The notes under the pieces were generated by a model that saw nothing but the letters and a program-made list of their open reading frames with translations, did no database searches and was not told the DNA's origin. Shown piece by piece: positions 11,137 to 23,186 of a DNA stretch of 64,000 nt; the first letter of the stretch is position 1; each line of letters begins with the position of its first letter. This DNA comes from Plantago major (lineage: Eukaryota; Streptophyta; Magnoliopsida; Lamiales; Plantaginaceae). The stretch is from NCBI GenBank assembly GCA_026545765.1, contig CM048843.1, forward strand, positions 23,309,646 through 23,373,645. Reading direction: 5' to 3'. Made by a program: the position numbers and the translations under genes.

Positions 11137-14100
11137 TCAGACAGAGAATGCCTGCATCAGCACTTTGCTCGCAGGAACATATTCCCGTCTCTCAACATAC
11201 GCAAAGGGAAACCAACCAGCTTTCCCTTTGCATTCACCTTCCGCCCAACCGCGACCACTCACCTGTAAATCATCATTTCAAGAATTTTTAACTACAGGTG
11301 AAATGCTAAAATGCGAAAAGGTTGTCAAATATTGAACTACTTGTATGTGGTTACTTGAAGTGTGACATACCTTTCGAACAACAACATATTCACCACGAGT
11401 TAATGTCAACTCTATATCAGACTCAGCATGGTATGAATGCACGACCTTCAATTAACCAGATAAATTATTATCCGTGTGTTTAGGGAAAGATGGAGAAGGA
11501 AACATAATGCTTATCAATTGTGACAAGATCAAGAATGATAGAGTTATTGAATACCTCTACTAAGAAGTAATCCTTCCCGTCAGTAGACCAACCGTATGTC
11601 TGAGAGGCAAATGGAACTTTAGTGTCGTGGTATTCAGGCGGTGACGGAATTATATTATCTTCATGAGCTTCAAAGTGTTGACGCTCGAATAACATCTGAA
11701 ATGAATGAGAAATTTATTAATCACCAAAAAAAGAAATAGAAATAAACAAAATTGTGTGACCGCCACACCACTGATAACAGGTCTTTTTCTACGGCTTTCT
11801 GTGAGATTTTCAAATTACTGAGTTCCAAATTTAATATGAATCTATAACCGGGAATATGAAGAAGAGCAATACCTCTTCTTCAAGATGGTCAAGTATTCTT
11901 AGAACATGCTGATGATAACTGCGTTCTGCTTCAACCTTGTACATGAAAAAAATTTGAACATCTAGGTTATCAAGTCTGATTCATAGATACGCATAATTTG
12001 GTACACATAAGGAAAATGTTACCATCGTAGTTAGTCGTTGCACGGTCAATTTCTGCTGCTGAGCTTCCACAGCAGCCATAGCAGCAGCAGCTTCTTTACC
12101 TAACGTAGCCTTATTTGTATTTAGCTCATAAAGCTTCAATTCTGCAGCTTCCAGCTTTGCAATATCATTTGAGCCAACATTTCTTTCCCACACTTTAGCT
12201 CGGCGTCTAGAAACTTCTACGACCTGTATGGGGCAAGATAGTAAGAAAACAATTTGCAGGCCACCTGAACTTAGAGACGTGTAGTTAGTAGCCCCTATGT
12301 TTAAAGAAAATAGCTAGGTTTTTGTAAGATCAGATTCAGACTTGAGAGTTCACCATATGTCATTGCCTTAATTGTTAGTTGTTACCTGAGCTTCGGCATC
12401 TTGTCTCACTCTATCATCTCTCTGTGCAAGATGCTGAGCCTCTTGAAGTGGAGATCCCATGACCATCGCCCTTAGTGGCTCAGCAACCTGCAGGAAGAGA
12501 CATATAAATGTGTAGTGGCATGAGCTAATCAGATAACAAACAAAATCCATCTAGCTACTCTTGAGATCCATGCATGTACAGATTATTCTAGCTACTCTTG
12601 AGATCCCCCATCTCTTACTTAACCATCAGCTCATTTATAGAAAGCAGATGCAGAAGAAGTTCAGCTTCAAAGAACATAATCATTAAAAATGCAATCCTTG
12701 AATCTTGTAGTTATACCTTGCGTGAGTACACAGTTATTTTACGTAAAAGACATAAAAAAAAAATGCATGTCATATTGTCAACTTGCATCAACAGACGTAA
12801 ATTACATTTTCATCTGACCGTGATAATTATTTTCCACAAACCTGTGATCCAAGTGTTGTTAAAAGATTGATATGTTCTTTTTCTACTCGAGCACGAGCTT
12901 TACTGTAATGTAGAGCCACTCTAGACAAAGAACTGCCAGTGGTGCGTGTGTTTTCAGTGCCATACTTTTGGCTATCTTCTGACAACTTGGTACCTATTTA
13001 AGAATAATCTACTTTAGTTACAATTGTGTTCCGGGTTTGATATTCAAATCATCAAAGATGAAAACCTCTAGCAACTTACCAATCTCTACCTGCTTGGATC
13101 CTGTTACAATATAACCTTCTACCCCTCGGACAATGTCCCTCTGAAAGCGCTGGTGTCAAACACACATGCACAGAGTAAAAGTTAGAAAGAATAACAACGT
13201 CACCAACTTATCGCCTGCTACATGTTAGGACAATGCTTAACTACAGGATACTGATAAATAATAACCTTTGCGGAACGTGCAGATATGTACAGATTCTCCA
13301 ACTTTTTGTGCTGTTGAAGTCTAGTTTCATAGTTTGATACATCATCTGAGTCACCTATTCCCCCACCAGATTGTTTTTGAACATCCTGGTATAAATTCAG
13401 CACGTAATCAATTCTACAAGTAACTGCAGAAACTACACAGGCAATCAAAATACTTAGCAAAAAGAATAGATAAAATCACTTCAATCCTCTAAGGTTTGGA
13501 ACAGCTTATCTTCTAAGTATTCAGATTGTGCAAAATGTACCCCTAAGCATGTCGATATGTACTCAACGACCTAAATTACACTTCCTGTCAATTTTCCACC
13601 CTTCATTGTTTCTTTGTTTCACATTTACCAAGATGAAACCAGTTGAGTCTTAAATCTTTTCTTCTATGTTAAAAACTACAATTCTGAAACATTTCCAAAA
13701 AAATCTCATAAAGTTTCTATTTTCAAATAGCCAGAAACATGGAGTAATTAGAGAATGAAAGCTTTAGGAAGAAGGAAAGTCCAATAAAACCTCACACAAT
13801 TCATGTTAATCTTGGCAAAAAAAAAAAACCTCTAATGCGAAAACTAATACTAGTACAATGATTATCTCCAAACTACAGAGTAATAATACCAATACAAACT
13901 CTGTATACAAAACAAATAATTTTGATCTTCATGCTCTGAATAATAAGATTTGAAGGAATGATAGGGGAAAAAGTAATACTTTTTCATACTGTATCATCTA
14001 TAGCTTGTTCAAAATATTGAGAAGATGAATAAGAAATAAACTCATAGAGTGATAGATTAAATTGTAGGGCTTAGCATTCTTACATGGTGTTGATTGGCAA

Positions 14101-14143
14101 ATGGTTCGCTGAGTTTTGAAGCTTGTTTTCGGATGGCTTCCAT
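11137..14143 (-). CDS. SH3P2: SH3 domain-containing protein, SH3P2-like (BAR-like + SH3)
   Basis: Ten exons on the minus strand, all with GT-AG borders and continuous frame: 14143-14084, 13385-13266, 13149-13080, 12993-12842, 12487-12386, 12223-12023, 11935-11873, 11695-11555, 11445-11371, 11262-11137. They total 369 residues, close to the ~368 I recall for Arabidopsis SH3P2. It begins MEAIRKQASKL, then a helical BAR-like region (residues ~25-265) with RDIVRGVEGYIVTGSKQVEI and QVAEPLRAMVMGSPLQEAQH, then an SH3 domain (~310-365) with ALYDY-equivalent VVHSYHAESDIELTLTRGE and GWAEGECKGKAGWFPFAYVE. Family members bind phosphoinositides, tubulate membranes and act in clathrin-linked trafficking, ubiquitin sorting and autophagosome formation. 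The N-terminus (residues 11-20, SEPFANQHH) departs from the usual LREQVARQQQ. Confidence 0.92.
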
Positions 14144-14563
14144 TTCATTACAAGACGAGATTAATCCATGTCTCAACTCAAATAGTAGTGAAATGTGAAG
14201 AATATGTTGGGGTTTTGAACTTTTGACTTTGACATCGGTGGTGACTTTTGAATATTGTACTGTAGTACTTTACTTTGTAATCTATTTCCTAGCTCCTTTT
14301 ATGTTTTTGGGAAATTCCAAGATGAGGTACTATTGTACATCTTGACAAAATTGATATGAATAAATCTCAAACGTCAATCAAAATACAATTTATACAATGC
14401 AGTTTAATGGGGAAAAAAAACAGAGTAAGAATTCTCGTCCTCGGCTCCGTTGCATTTTTTTGTTGATGATGAAGGTGCAATACTGTTTTTGAAGGTTATT
14501 GGACCAGTAATATAAATGGCTAGATTTTACAATTCTCTACAAGTTTAAACTTTTAGATGAAGT
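14144..14563. other. Upstream flank of the SH3P2-like gene
   Basis: Presumed 5' leader and promoter of the minus-strand gene. AT-rich; no other feature recognised. Confidence 0.4.
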
Positions 14564-14947
14564 AAATCTCCTGAGAGACGGTTTTTAATAATTTATCTAT
14601 ATACAAACCTATATTATCAAGAAAATCATCATGTTATTAATTTTTTTTTTTTTTGAAACAGCAAATATTACAACTACTTCCTACACTACTCCTATATCAA
14701 CACCAATTTACTCCTAAACCACCTTATGTCTCCACCAGGGATCGAACCCTACACCTTCTCCTTCCCGCTCCAGTTCCATTCCACTGCACCACCTTATGAA
14801 ACACCTATGTTCATAAATATTGGTGTTTTTTCATATTACAACAAGATTTATTTCGTTAACAACATAGACGTTTCAATTAATAACATGGGTGGTTTTATTG
14901 ATAATATAGACCATCTCTAGATAAGTTGTCTAGATACCATCTTTAAA
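14564..14947. mobile_element. MITE-like repeat interrupted by a SINE
   Basis: The left part (AAATCTCCTGAGAGACGGTT) and right part (ATAAGTTGTCTAGATACC) match, in inverse orientation, the repeat at 24421-24684. The shared central words include ATTGGTGTTTTTTCATATTAC. The 24-kb copy is uninterrupted; here about 160 bp of unrelated SINE sequence sits in the middle. Confidence 0.65.
14639..14797 (-). mobile_element. tRNA-derived SINE inserted in a MITE
   Basis: On the minus strand the head reads GGTGGTGCAGTGG (A-box like), followed by GGGTTCGATCCCTGG (B-box). The element ends in a 15-nt A tail (the T run at 14639-14653 on the plus strand). The surrounding MITE resumes on the far side. Confidence 0.65.
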
Positions 14948-15116
14948 TCACTCCCGGTAAAATAACCAAGACATAGCATCTTATGTTCGAAGAACTGAGA
15001 ACCAAAATTATCGGTCATAAAAATTATTGATCCTTAAGGAGAGCATTGTTCATGCATTTGATCGAACGCCTTGTACGCTCTGTTTAAGGAGGAAAAATAT
15101 GACCTTTTGAGAAATA

Positions 15117-15353
15117 CTCCCCCGTCCCAAATTCAACTTTCCGTATTTCGTTTTGGATTGTTTCAATTTCAACTTCTTATTCCTTAAATGGAAAATATAT
15201 CTACTACTTTATTCACTCCCTTTCATATTTTATTCACTAACTCTGTTACTTTATTCAATCTCCCTACTTTAGTACCATCTCCCTTACTTTATTTACGTTT
15301 CTCTTAAAACTTGTGTCCGGACCCACATGTTATTGAATTCGGGACGGAGGGAG
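15117..15353. mobile_element. Stowaway-type MITE
   Basis: Ends CTCCCCCGTCCCAAATTCAA (15117) and GAATTCGGGACGGAGGGAG (ending 15353) are inverted repeats flanked by TA (15115-15116, 15354-15355). Length 237 bp. It lies 18 bp outside the hAT element that starts at 15372. Confidence 0.85.
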
Positions 15354-16635
15354 TACTAGTTTTGTGTAGTATAGGCCTGTATACGAACCGAACGAGCCGA
15401 GCTTTACTCTAAACGAACCTTGTTCGTGAACATTTCACTTATGTTCGTGTTCGTGTTCGAGATCGACGATCGTTTCAAGATCGAGCTCGGCTCGTGTTCG
15501 GTCCACTTCTGATTATGATCGCGAACGTTCGTGAACCGTTCGTTCGTTTATGTTCGTTTGTGTTCTGTTCGTTTGCGTTCGACAATTATGATCGTTTATG
15601 TTCGAAAAAGCTTGTTAATGCTCAAAATTTGCTCGTTTAGCTCGAAAAAGGTCAAATATATATCAATTTTCAAATCTAACATCTACAAGATGCATAAAAT
15701 ACTTCTATTTGTTACATTCGAAACACCAAGTTTCAAATTTTCATTACAAAATATGCGTTCCACAAATTCGAAACAAAAAATGAAGTTCACAACTTCACAT
15801 ATACATTTTCGATGAAAATGTCTTCGCTTGCATCACGGTATCTAGGAGGCAATCTTGCAATTAATATTCATCCATCTAAAGTCCTGAAAATATGATGAAA
15901 TCAGACAACAAACAAGTCAGATAAATAGCATGATTGTGCCAAAATCGATGCAGATTGTCCACAAACACAGAAAAAAGTATTCATAGTCAACAATCTCAAA
16001 ACAAACAGAAAAGTTGATGGTGAGCAACAAACCTTAGGTAAACTCTCCTTCACTTCATCAGTTAACCACCTAAAAAATATTTAGATAATGTTTTATCAGT
16101 GGTAATTAAACAGCATAAAGCATAACACAGTGCACATAATGCATGATTCACCATTTTAAAAAATTTAAATGGGGCCTAAAGATTTTATCAGCTGTGAAGG
16201 TAAGAAACTTCGAAAATAAATGTCCATAAAATTCTTACGTAACTCAGAATCAAAAGAAGGAAAACCCAATGTGGTGTTTACAATTAACTCCACAAAGAGC
16301 ATAATCATTGTCAGGTATGCATGTGAGTATCTTTGAACCTGTTGTGGATAAAATAACAATTACTTAAGTCAATATTTACGTTTCACAGCATTATTCATAG
16401 TTGGAAGCTGTACCTTCACAACTACTTTTCATAAATGATTAAACAAGAGCAATATCCATAACACATCAATAATGATCAAACAAACACAATGCATAAACTC
16501 AAACAACACAATTCTAAGTAATATAGCATGTTAGATTGGTCGCAAAACTCACATTTATAACTTGAGTCGGGTAACTTATGGATCAGGTAGTGTAATCACA
16601 AATGGATCTTCCATTTTCTGTAAAAGAAAAGGGTA

Positions 16636-17080
16636 AATATTAGTTTGCGAGTGGTAGTAGCCTAATAGGTAAGAAAAATAATAAAGAATTAGCTAGTAGG
16701 AAAGTTAGGAAGCTTTTAATGGAACTAAGAAGACTATAAATTAGATAGTAGAAAAGTATAAATATTAGTTTGCGAGTGGTAGTAGTCTAGTAGGAAATAG
16801 TAGGAAAGTTAGGAAGCTTTTAATGGAACTAATAAGACTATAAATTAGATAGTAGGAAAGTATAAATATTAGTTTGCGAGTGGTAGTAGCCTAATAGGAA
16901 AGAAAAATAATAAAGAATTAGCTAGTAGGAAAGTTAGGAAGATTTTAATGGAACTAATAAGACTATAAATTAGATAGTAGGAAAGTATAAATATTAGTTT
17001 GCGAGTGGTAGTAGCCTAGTAGGAAAGAAAAATAATAAAGAATTAGCTAGTAGGAAAGTTAGGAAGCTTTTTAATGGAAG
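16636..17080. repeat. Tandem repeat inside the hAT element, four units of 103-126 bp
   Basis: AGTTTGCGAGTGGTAGTAG recurs at 16642, 16767, 16871 and 16996, each followed by CTAGTAGGAAAGTTAGGAAG-type sequence. The second unit lacks part of the middle, explaining the short 104-bp spacing. Confidence 0.85.
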
Positions 17081-17170
17081 TATAATAGAGTAGATAGTAC
17101 ATACATTACATAGAAGAAAATTAATATTTATACGAATCATACCTTATCTTTCTTTTTCACTCCATGAAGC

Positions 17171-18364
17171 TTACGACACCAATCTCCAGTGCACATCAAC
17201 ATTTCTACTGTCTTTGGTGCCAAAAGAAGCTCGGTAGGTATCAATCACTCTTGTACCAGCACTAAAAGTTGATTCCGAAGCCACAGTACTAATTGGGATA
17301 GCTAGAATATCTGCAGCCATCCGAGAAAGAATTTTGTACTTTGTAGCATTTTTCCACCATTTCAAAGCATCCAGGTTCACCAGATCCATGCCAGGTGTGT
17401 TTTCTTGAGCGAGTCGACCATCTTCAAAATATGAGTCAAGCTCATTTTTTTGTGGCTGAACACTTTCTACAGAAGATATGTGACTAAGAAATGCACTCAT
17501 ACCCGTAGAGTGGGTTGCCGATGAAATAGATGTATCAAAGCTCAATGATTGAGAATTAGGTGTCGAGGAAGATGAAATGCACTCTTCTGAAGCTTCCAGT
17601 TGCTATCAACCCAATGGCTTGTCAATACCATATATTCAATCTTCTGATTCTTCGACTTCCACAAGTCTGTAGTGAGACTGATCCTCTTAACTTTCTTGAA
17701 CATATTCTTCAGCTTGGTTTTTTCTCTCTCATACACAGAAAAAACAGTCTTTTGTTACAGCAGCCCGACTTATGTTTACCCAACCGGACATCCCTCTTTT
17801 CATCATTATATTAAACCCGGCTTTCTCGACAATAGAAAAAGGATGCTCGTGCATAGACACCCACTCTGCTACACTTTCTCTCATGGCTGCCATATCAAAT
17901 TTTCCGGTGTGAATATAAGAGTGGCCTGGTGTAGCTTCTGAACCCGCAGGAAAGTTAAGCTTTGCTTGTTTCTTCTCATCGGCGGCCAATTTCCTCTTCA
18001 ATTTTGGGCACATGTGTCTGTTCATATTAGTGGTGCTGCCTGTACCATAACGCTTGATTTTTGAACTACAATGTACACATTGCACATTTGTTGATTTTCC
18101 ATCGACAAAGTCGACCTCTTTGAAATTATCCCATGCCTTCGATGTCCTTTTTCTTTTCTTTCTATAGGAATCAAGCCCATCACCTACACCAGCTTCTTCA
18201 TTCTCCTTATCGCCCGAATCATCATCTTCGGTTCCCTCTTCATCCTCTTCACCACTATTTAATTGTTCATCTCCATCATCGACGGGCTGATTAATTTCAG
18301 CATTAGCCAGCTCTTCTCCAGTAATTAGTGACTCGGGATCAAGAATTTCAGGAGATTTAGCCAT
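17171..18364 (-). pseudogene. hAT transposase (BED zinc finger; hAT C-terminal dimerisation), internally deleted
   Basis: The minus-strand frame from 18364 (MAKSPEIL; an upstream in-frame ATG is at 18421) encodes an acidic N-terminus, a BED-type finger (KAWDNFKEVDF...CVHCSSKIKRYG...MNRHMC) and the start of the catalytic region up to KDCFFCV. It then shifts frame near 17735 and continues with YEREKTKLKNMFKKVKRISLTTDLWKS to 17542. The next frame (17545-17171) jumps to the C-terminal dimerisation block (ELDSYFEDGR...LDALKWWK...PISTVASESTFSAG). Roughly the central half of the transposase, including most of the RNase-H-like core, is missing. The product cannot be functional; the element could only move in trans. 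Confidence 0.9.
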
Positions 18365-19216
18365 TTCAAAATCTAAGGAAGTGAAACTGAAAAATGGAGA
18401 TGAAAAAGCTATCGACACCAAAACTAATCTACATTTCTAATCTTATAACAAATTCCAATGAACAATAATACAATAGAATTGACAACAACCTAAACAGAAT
18501 TCAATCAATTCAATTCGACAACAACCTAAACAGAATTCAATTCACAAAATTAAATAGAATTGACCTAAAATCCTAAATACAATAATACATTACCTGAACG
18601 GAGAGGCTCTGTTCAGTCGGTGGAGCAGCCGCAGAAGTCGGATAGCAGAGCAGAGGAGCAGCCGCAGAAGTCGGAGAGCTGGTGGAGTGGAGGAGCAGTG
18701 GAGAGGCTCTGTTCAGTCGGTGGAGCCACGATCGAGTGGAGGAGCAGCAGAGACGCTCTGTTCATCGGTGGAGGCGGAGAGGCGTGGAGTGGAGTAGCGG
18801 AACAGAGCATAGCAGAAGAGAGGGAGGCGGGCCGCGGCAGCTGTTCAGTCGGTGAACTGAAGAAGAAGCCGACTTTTGGCAGAGACGATGAGTGAGGAGT
18901 GAGGACTGGGGAGTGAAGAAGAAGTGACTTTTGAATAATTGGATCTGGTTAGGGTTTAGGACTTTAGTTATAATTGTTTTATTTTAAATAAAATATAATT
19001 ATAAAAATAATAATTAAATATATATTACCTATGTTCGTGAACTGTTCGCGAACAGTCGAGCCATAAACAATGAAGCTCGAAACTCGTTCGTTAAATACTC
19101 GATTACGTTCGTGAACACGTTCGAGTTCGGTCAACTCGATAACGAACCGAACGTTGACCGAGCTTTTTCGCGAACGTTCACGAACGGCTCTGTTCATTTA
19201 CACCCCTAGTGTAGTA

Positions 19217-19738
19217 TAAGGGATAAGGGAATAGACAAATATATGTACTTGAAGATCATGGCCTTCAATCCAAGCAGATACTAAATCGAATGCCTTTCTC
19301 TTATGTAGAGACGGATTCAGAATTCTAATGGGTAGGGTGAAACCTAAAATTATAAAAAAATATTACCCATAAAAAAATTCATAATTTTTTTTTTTTGGGG
19401 GGGGGGGGGTTCCGATCGCCCAACTATGTCCCTCGTAGCTCAACCCCTGGCTGCGAACATTACACGTCTATTTTCCCATTCTTGGTCTGTTTGACAGATT
19501 AATATATAGTTGCAAGTGGTTTAAAGGTGATTTGGTATTTTAGGTAAGAAGCAACTTTGTATAAATACGATCATATTTGAGTTGTATTGAGATCAATGGT
19601 TCAGATTCAATCATATAGATTTGAATGATCCAGATGTAATGTAAAATGATATTTAATGTTAAATCAAGTACAAGCTTACCTAATGATAGAAAAGATACAT
19701 CGAGGGATACGAATATTGTTCTTCCATCAAAATTACAC

Positions 19739-19771
<33 letters not shown>

Positions 19772-20524
19772 GCCAGCCAAGCACTTTTTTTTTTTTTTTA
19801 CACAAAACCGCCACAGTAATTTTTCAGTTACCCACTGGAGGTTGGACGGGTGCCAACCAACCCGCTCACATAGTAATAGTTATATTAGTATTTTTTTATA
19901 TTTAATAATAAATATATAACAATTAACACATATATTCTAGATTTGCATTACTACTTCATGTGAATTTTTTTTTATGTAGATGTACAAACACTTTTATAAA
20001 TTTATGGACTTGTATTGTAATATTTTGGTTATTATTAAACTCGAAACTTGTACCATATTTAACAATATCTTATGAATTTTTTTATTTTATAATTAAACTT
20101 ATTTACTCTATTTTAAACATCGTAATATATATTCTCATTCTAACGTGTAAAAATCGCCAATCCGCCCTCACAAAATAACAATAGATTTCATAATATTTAG
20201 AGAACTGGTCTCATGCTCAAGTGTGAAAGCATACATAAATCCAGTAATAATGAAACCATGCATTACATACATTACATCTATACTTCATCCATGCAAAATT
20301 TCTAGAAAACAAAATCACCATAGTGAAATGGAAAAAATCCCATCACATTTCACCACTAGTAGAACTAACACATTCAAGCTTCAAGAAAAGGAGGACGCTT
20401 CTTAGAAAACAAACTAGTCTAATACCAAAACAACTTACTCCCCTAACAGTCCTCTTGAGATAACAATCTTTCAAACATTAACACATCAACTTGGAAATAA
20501 AGCGTACTCGCGTAGAACAACAAA
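19217..20524. other. Intergenic DNA with homopolymer tracts, no gene seen
   Basis: Contains a T9/G11 run near 19388-19410, a ~30-nt A run (19740-19770) and a T run (19786-19799). Open frames here are low-complexity and not supportable. Confidence 0.5.
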
Positions 20525-21097
20525 TCAACGTTTGCAATGAGCTTTGCACATATGCTTGCAATCGTAGAAACAACGCCCTCCGCAATGCAAAGGGCAATCC
20601 AATTTCATCCATTGACACCTTCCCTTAGCCATGCATTGCGCAAATTCCCCCATCTTATACTCATGACTACGACTCTTATGCAAATGATGCCTCTTTCTCC
20701 CCGAGGGTCGTTTATCACACCCCCATCGCCAGTATCCCCCTCCACCGGCTCCCCAACCCCATCCACCACTACCTCCACTTCCACTTCCACCTCCTCCACC
20801 TGATCCACCGCTTCCGGCCCCACCACCTCCACCTCCACCACCCCAGCCCGATCCATTCCCACCCCCTCCACCTCCGCCCCCTCCTCCAGGGCCATTCCTT
20901 CTCTTTTTGCTCACCATAACTTCATCACCATTCTTGTTCACCACATTTTCACCCGTCACTCCTTGAAGCGCTTGCTTAGTCAAATCGACATGGTTTTGTG
21001 CATCCTTAATGTCATTTCCTCCTTCACCATTCAATTTGACCGCAAGTAAAGCAAGGAGCAAAACTATCAAGACATGCTTATATGTTATGCTCTCCAT
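20525..21097 (-). CDS. Secreted glycine-rich protein with Cys-rich C-terminal domain
   Basis: Single open frame, 190 residues, start at 21097. Residues 1-24 (MESITYKHVLIVLLLALLAVKLNG) are a clear signal peptide. Residues ~25-67 are a short polar pro-region ending in a basic KKRRNGPGGG. Residues ~69-125 are almost pure Gly with Ser/Trp. The last ~45 residues contain eight cysteines in the order CMAKGRC, LDCPLHCGGRC, FYDCKHMCKAHCKR. The LDCPLHCGG/FYDC/HMCKAHC signature resembles a small plant family of secreted Gly-rich/Cys-rich proteins of unknown role that I cannot name precisely. It could be a wall protein or a processed peptide (the KKRR could be a dibasic cleavage site). No intron is needed. 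Confidence 0.75.
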   Translation of the reverse strand: MESITYKHVLIVLLLALLAVKLNGEGGNDIKDAQNHVDLTKQALQGVTGENVVNKNGDEVMVSKKRRNGPGGGGGGGGGGNGSGWGGGGGGGGAGSGGSGGGGGSGSGGSGGWGWGAGGGGYWRWGCDKRPSGRKRHHLHKSRSHEYKMGEFAQCMAKGRCQWMKLDCPLHCGGRCFYDCKHMCKAHCKR

Positions 21098-22521
21098 TTT
21101 GAGTAACTAAACTTTCCTTCAATTATGCCAAATTGAGTTATGCATGAAAAGCAATTTATAACCAAATTTTGTGGTGAAAAGTTTAAAATAATAGTGTGTG
21201 AGGAAAAGACATGATGTAGACCAATAGATTACGCCCCAAGCTTGTTCGGTATGTTATTAGTTAAAAACCACAACATTACAACAACAAGAGTGGGAAAGAA
21301 AAACAAAAATCAGTATAGAATGTATAGAGCTAGGGACAGAGATTTCTTGGATTACACTTTTGTCCCTACCAAAATCCAATTGAACAGAGCACGCTTGTAA
21401 GAAAAGGTGTGGGGGTATTTTATTAGACATTAGGGACCAAGACCATGGCCAACAATATTCACAAGAAAGTTGTTGCACTGTATAACTGCAATATTTTTCC
21501 TAGAAATAGCAATATCACTCATGCTTATTGGCTATTGCTGTAATGCTGTTCCGTTTATATATGCTTCTCTGTTTGATTATGCATATCTTCCCACCACTAC
21601 TTTGTAGCTTGGAATGATTGGATTTGGAACACTATAAAGCAATAGAGGATCTTAATTTAAGCATGCTAAGCAAACTTACTCGAGATCAGAGAAGTTTCTC
21701 GAAAAAAAAATCAATTCGGGCACAGGAGCGGACGTAGGATTTGAACATCGATCGGTGGGGCTGTCCGGGCAGGTTAACTCAGAATGAAAAGGATTGATAT
21801 TCTCCTTAATGTTTCGGGTGAAATTCATCTTAAGTCCGTGCAGTGCGCGTTACCAAAAGTACCAGAGAAGGATAGGAAAGCAAGGGACGAGACCTTTTTT
21901 CCGGTTTTCCTAGGACAAACCAGTTAGTGATACAACTTGAGCTTCAGAGCTCTCGGCGAAAGTTAGGGCTATGGGCCAGGCGGGATATTTGAGATTTTCA
22001 GACTTCGAGATCGGGACAATTTTTATATGTCCAAATCCTATCCCAAATAAAATCGAAATTTTTCGGGATTGTGACTTTGGGATTTGGACGGGATCTCGTG
22101 ACCCCATATATTTTGCATAATTTTTTACACCACTCTTGATAATTTTGGACAACAATCTAGCACATGTTTCACATTAAGCATAATTATCTAATCCTACTTT
22201 TATATGGATTTCAGAAACAACTTGCACATCTATAAAGCACACACAAAACAAGTGACAAGCGAGCATGAATCCAACTATCACAACTCAAGCTTGAACCGAT
22301 TACCTTATTAAATTAGTCGAACTCGAGCCTCTTGATCTAAAATAGTACTCGTTTAGGCCACATAACATCCCTAGCCACAAACTATGAATATCAATTTCTC
22401 AAAAAAAAAAGAGCTAGTTGTTGTAAATTTGAAGAAGTGGCAAGATAGGCGTGGTAATGAAAGCCGAAATATTAAGGGATCAGATCAGTTGTAGAGCATG
22501 GCATAGGGTGGTTATCATATG
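21098..22521. other. Intergenic DNA, repeat remnants, no gene seen
   Basis: The promoter side of the Gly-rich gene occupies the first few hundred bp. 21960-22110 is a G/TTCGGG-rich stretch typical of decayed retroelements. No intact coding region. Confidence 0.45.
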
Positions 22522-22529
22522 TTATAGAG

Positions 22530-23186
22530 TAGGGGTGTTATTTGAACCGAACGAACCGAACATTGACCTTAACGAACGTTTGTTCGTTAATATATATCAT
22601 GTTCATGTTCGTGTTTATGTTCGTCGAACATCTCAAAACTTATTCATGTTCAGATCGTTAAGGTTTCAACGTGTTCACGAACAGTTCGCGAACAATTATA
22701 GGTTTTGTGTAGGTTAGGTTAGAAAATGCCCTCTCTTAACTTCCTGCATTCCATTTTGAGACCTTTCAATTTGAACTTCTCATTCCTTTAATGGAAAATC
22801 ATTCTCCTACTTTAGTCAATCTATCTCATACTTTATTCAACCTATTTCCTACTTTATTCACTTTTATCTTAAAATCTGTGTCCGGGCGGGTAAATGAATT
22901 TGGGACGGCGCAAGTATTATAACTTATATATGTGAAAAATGGAAATGATAGATTAGGTTAGGAAATATTATACTCCATATATAAAATAATATAAAATTAT
23001 TATAGATATAATTTGTTCACGAACAGTTCGCGAACTACCGAACAATAAATTATATGTTCGTGTTCGTTTATTAACGAACATGTTCATGAATCGTTCTACA
23101 GGCCAAACTCGAATACGAATCGTAGCGTTGACTGAAATTTTTCGTGAAATTTTCACGAACATTCGTTTCATTTACACCCCTATCTA
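22530..23186. mobile_element. hAT-type MITE related to the 15.4-19.2 kb element
   Basis: Left end TAGGGGTGTTATTTGAACCG; right end TTCATTTACACCCCTA (ending 23182) followed by TCTA. The direct repeat TTATAGAG lies immediately left (22522-22529) and at 23187-23194, so four extra bases sit between the canonical right terminus and the duplication. Subterminal GAACG/GTTCGTGAAC motifs match those of the large hAT, suggesting the same transposase family. A Stowaway-like sequence lies inside. Confidence 0.8.
22716..22920. mobile_element. Stowaway-like MITE nested in the hAT MITE
   Basis: Interior words (CATTCCATTTTGAGACC, TTTAGTCAATCTATCTCATAC, AATTTGGGACGG) match the MITE at 15117-15353. The ends are decayed (CCCTCTCTTAAC against GGGACGGCGCAAG), so it is old. 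Confidence 0.6.

Larger units (their letters stand above)
15372..19208. mobile_element. hAT transposon, 3.8 kb, with 8-bp target duplication and decayed transposase
   Basis: Flanked by a perfect 8-bp direct repeat GTGTAGTA (15364-15371 and 19209-19216). Left end is TAGGCCTGTATACGAACC and right end TTCATTTACACCCCTA, imperfect inverted repeats of the hAT TAGGGGTGTA type. Dense subterminal GTTCGTGAAC/GAACG motifs fill 15380-15620 and 19025-19200, the expected transposase-binding zones. The interior carries a minus-strand transposase pseudogene, a tandem repeat (16636-17080) and a GC-rich GGAGCAG-type stretch (18600-18890) that probably held its promoter/leader. Confidence 0.92.

Noticed and set aside
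18620..18895. 91-residue plus-strand frame in GGAGCAG-rich DNA
   Set aside because: Low-complexity leader region of the hAT element, antisense to its transposase; no homologous domain.
20537..20895. Pro/Thr/Ser-rich and Val/Glu-rich frames on both strands
   Set aside because: Frame shadows of the GGN-rich coding sequence of the Gly-rich protein.
21910..22155. 81-residue minus-strand frame
   Set aside because: Rich in TTCGGGA-type repeat words, no domain, and no sign of exon structure; probably retroelement debris.
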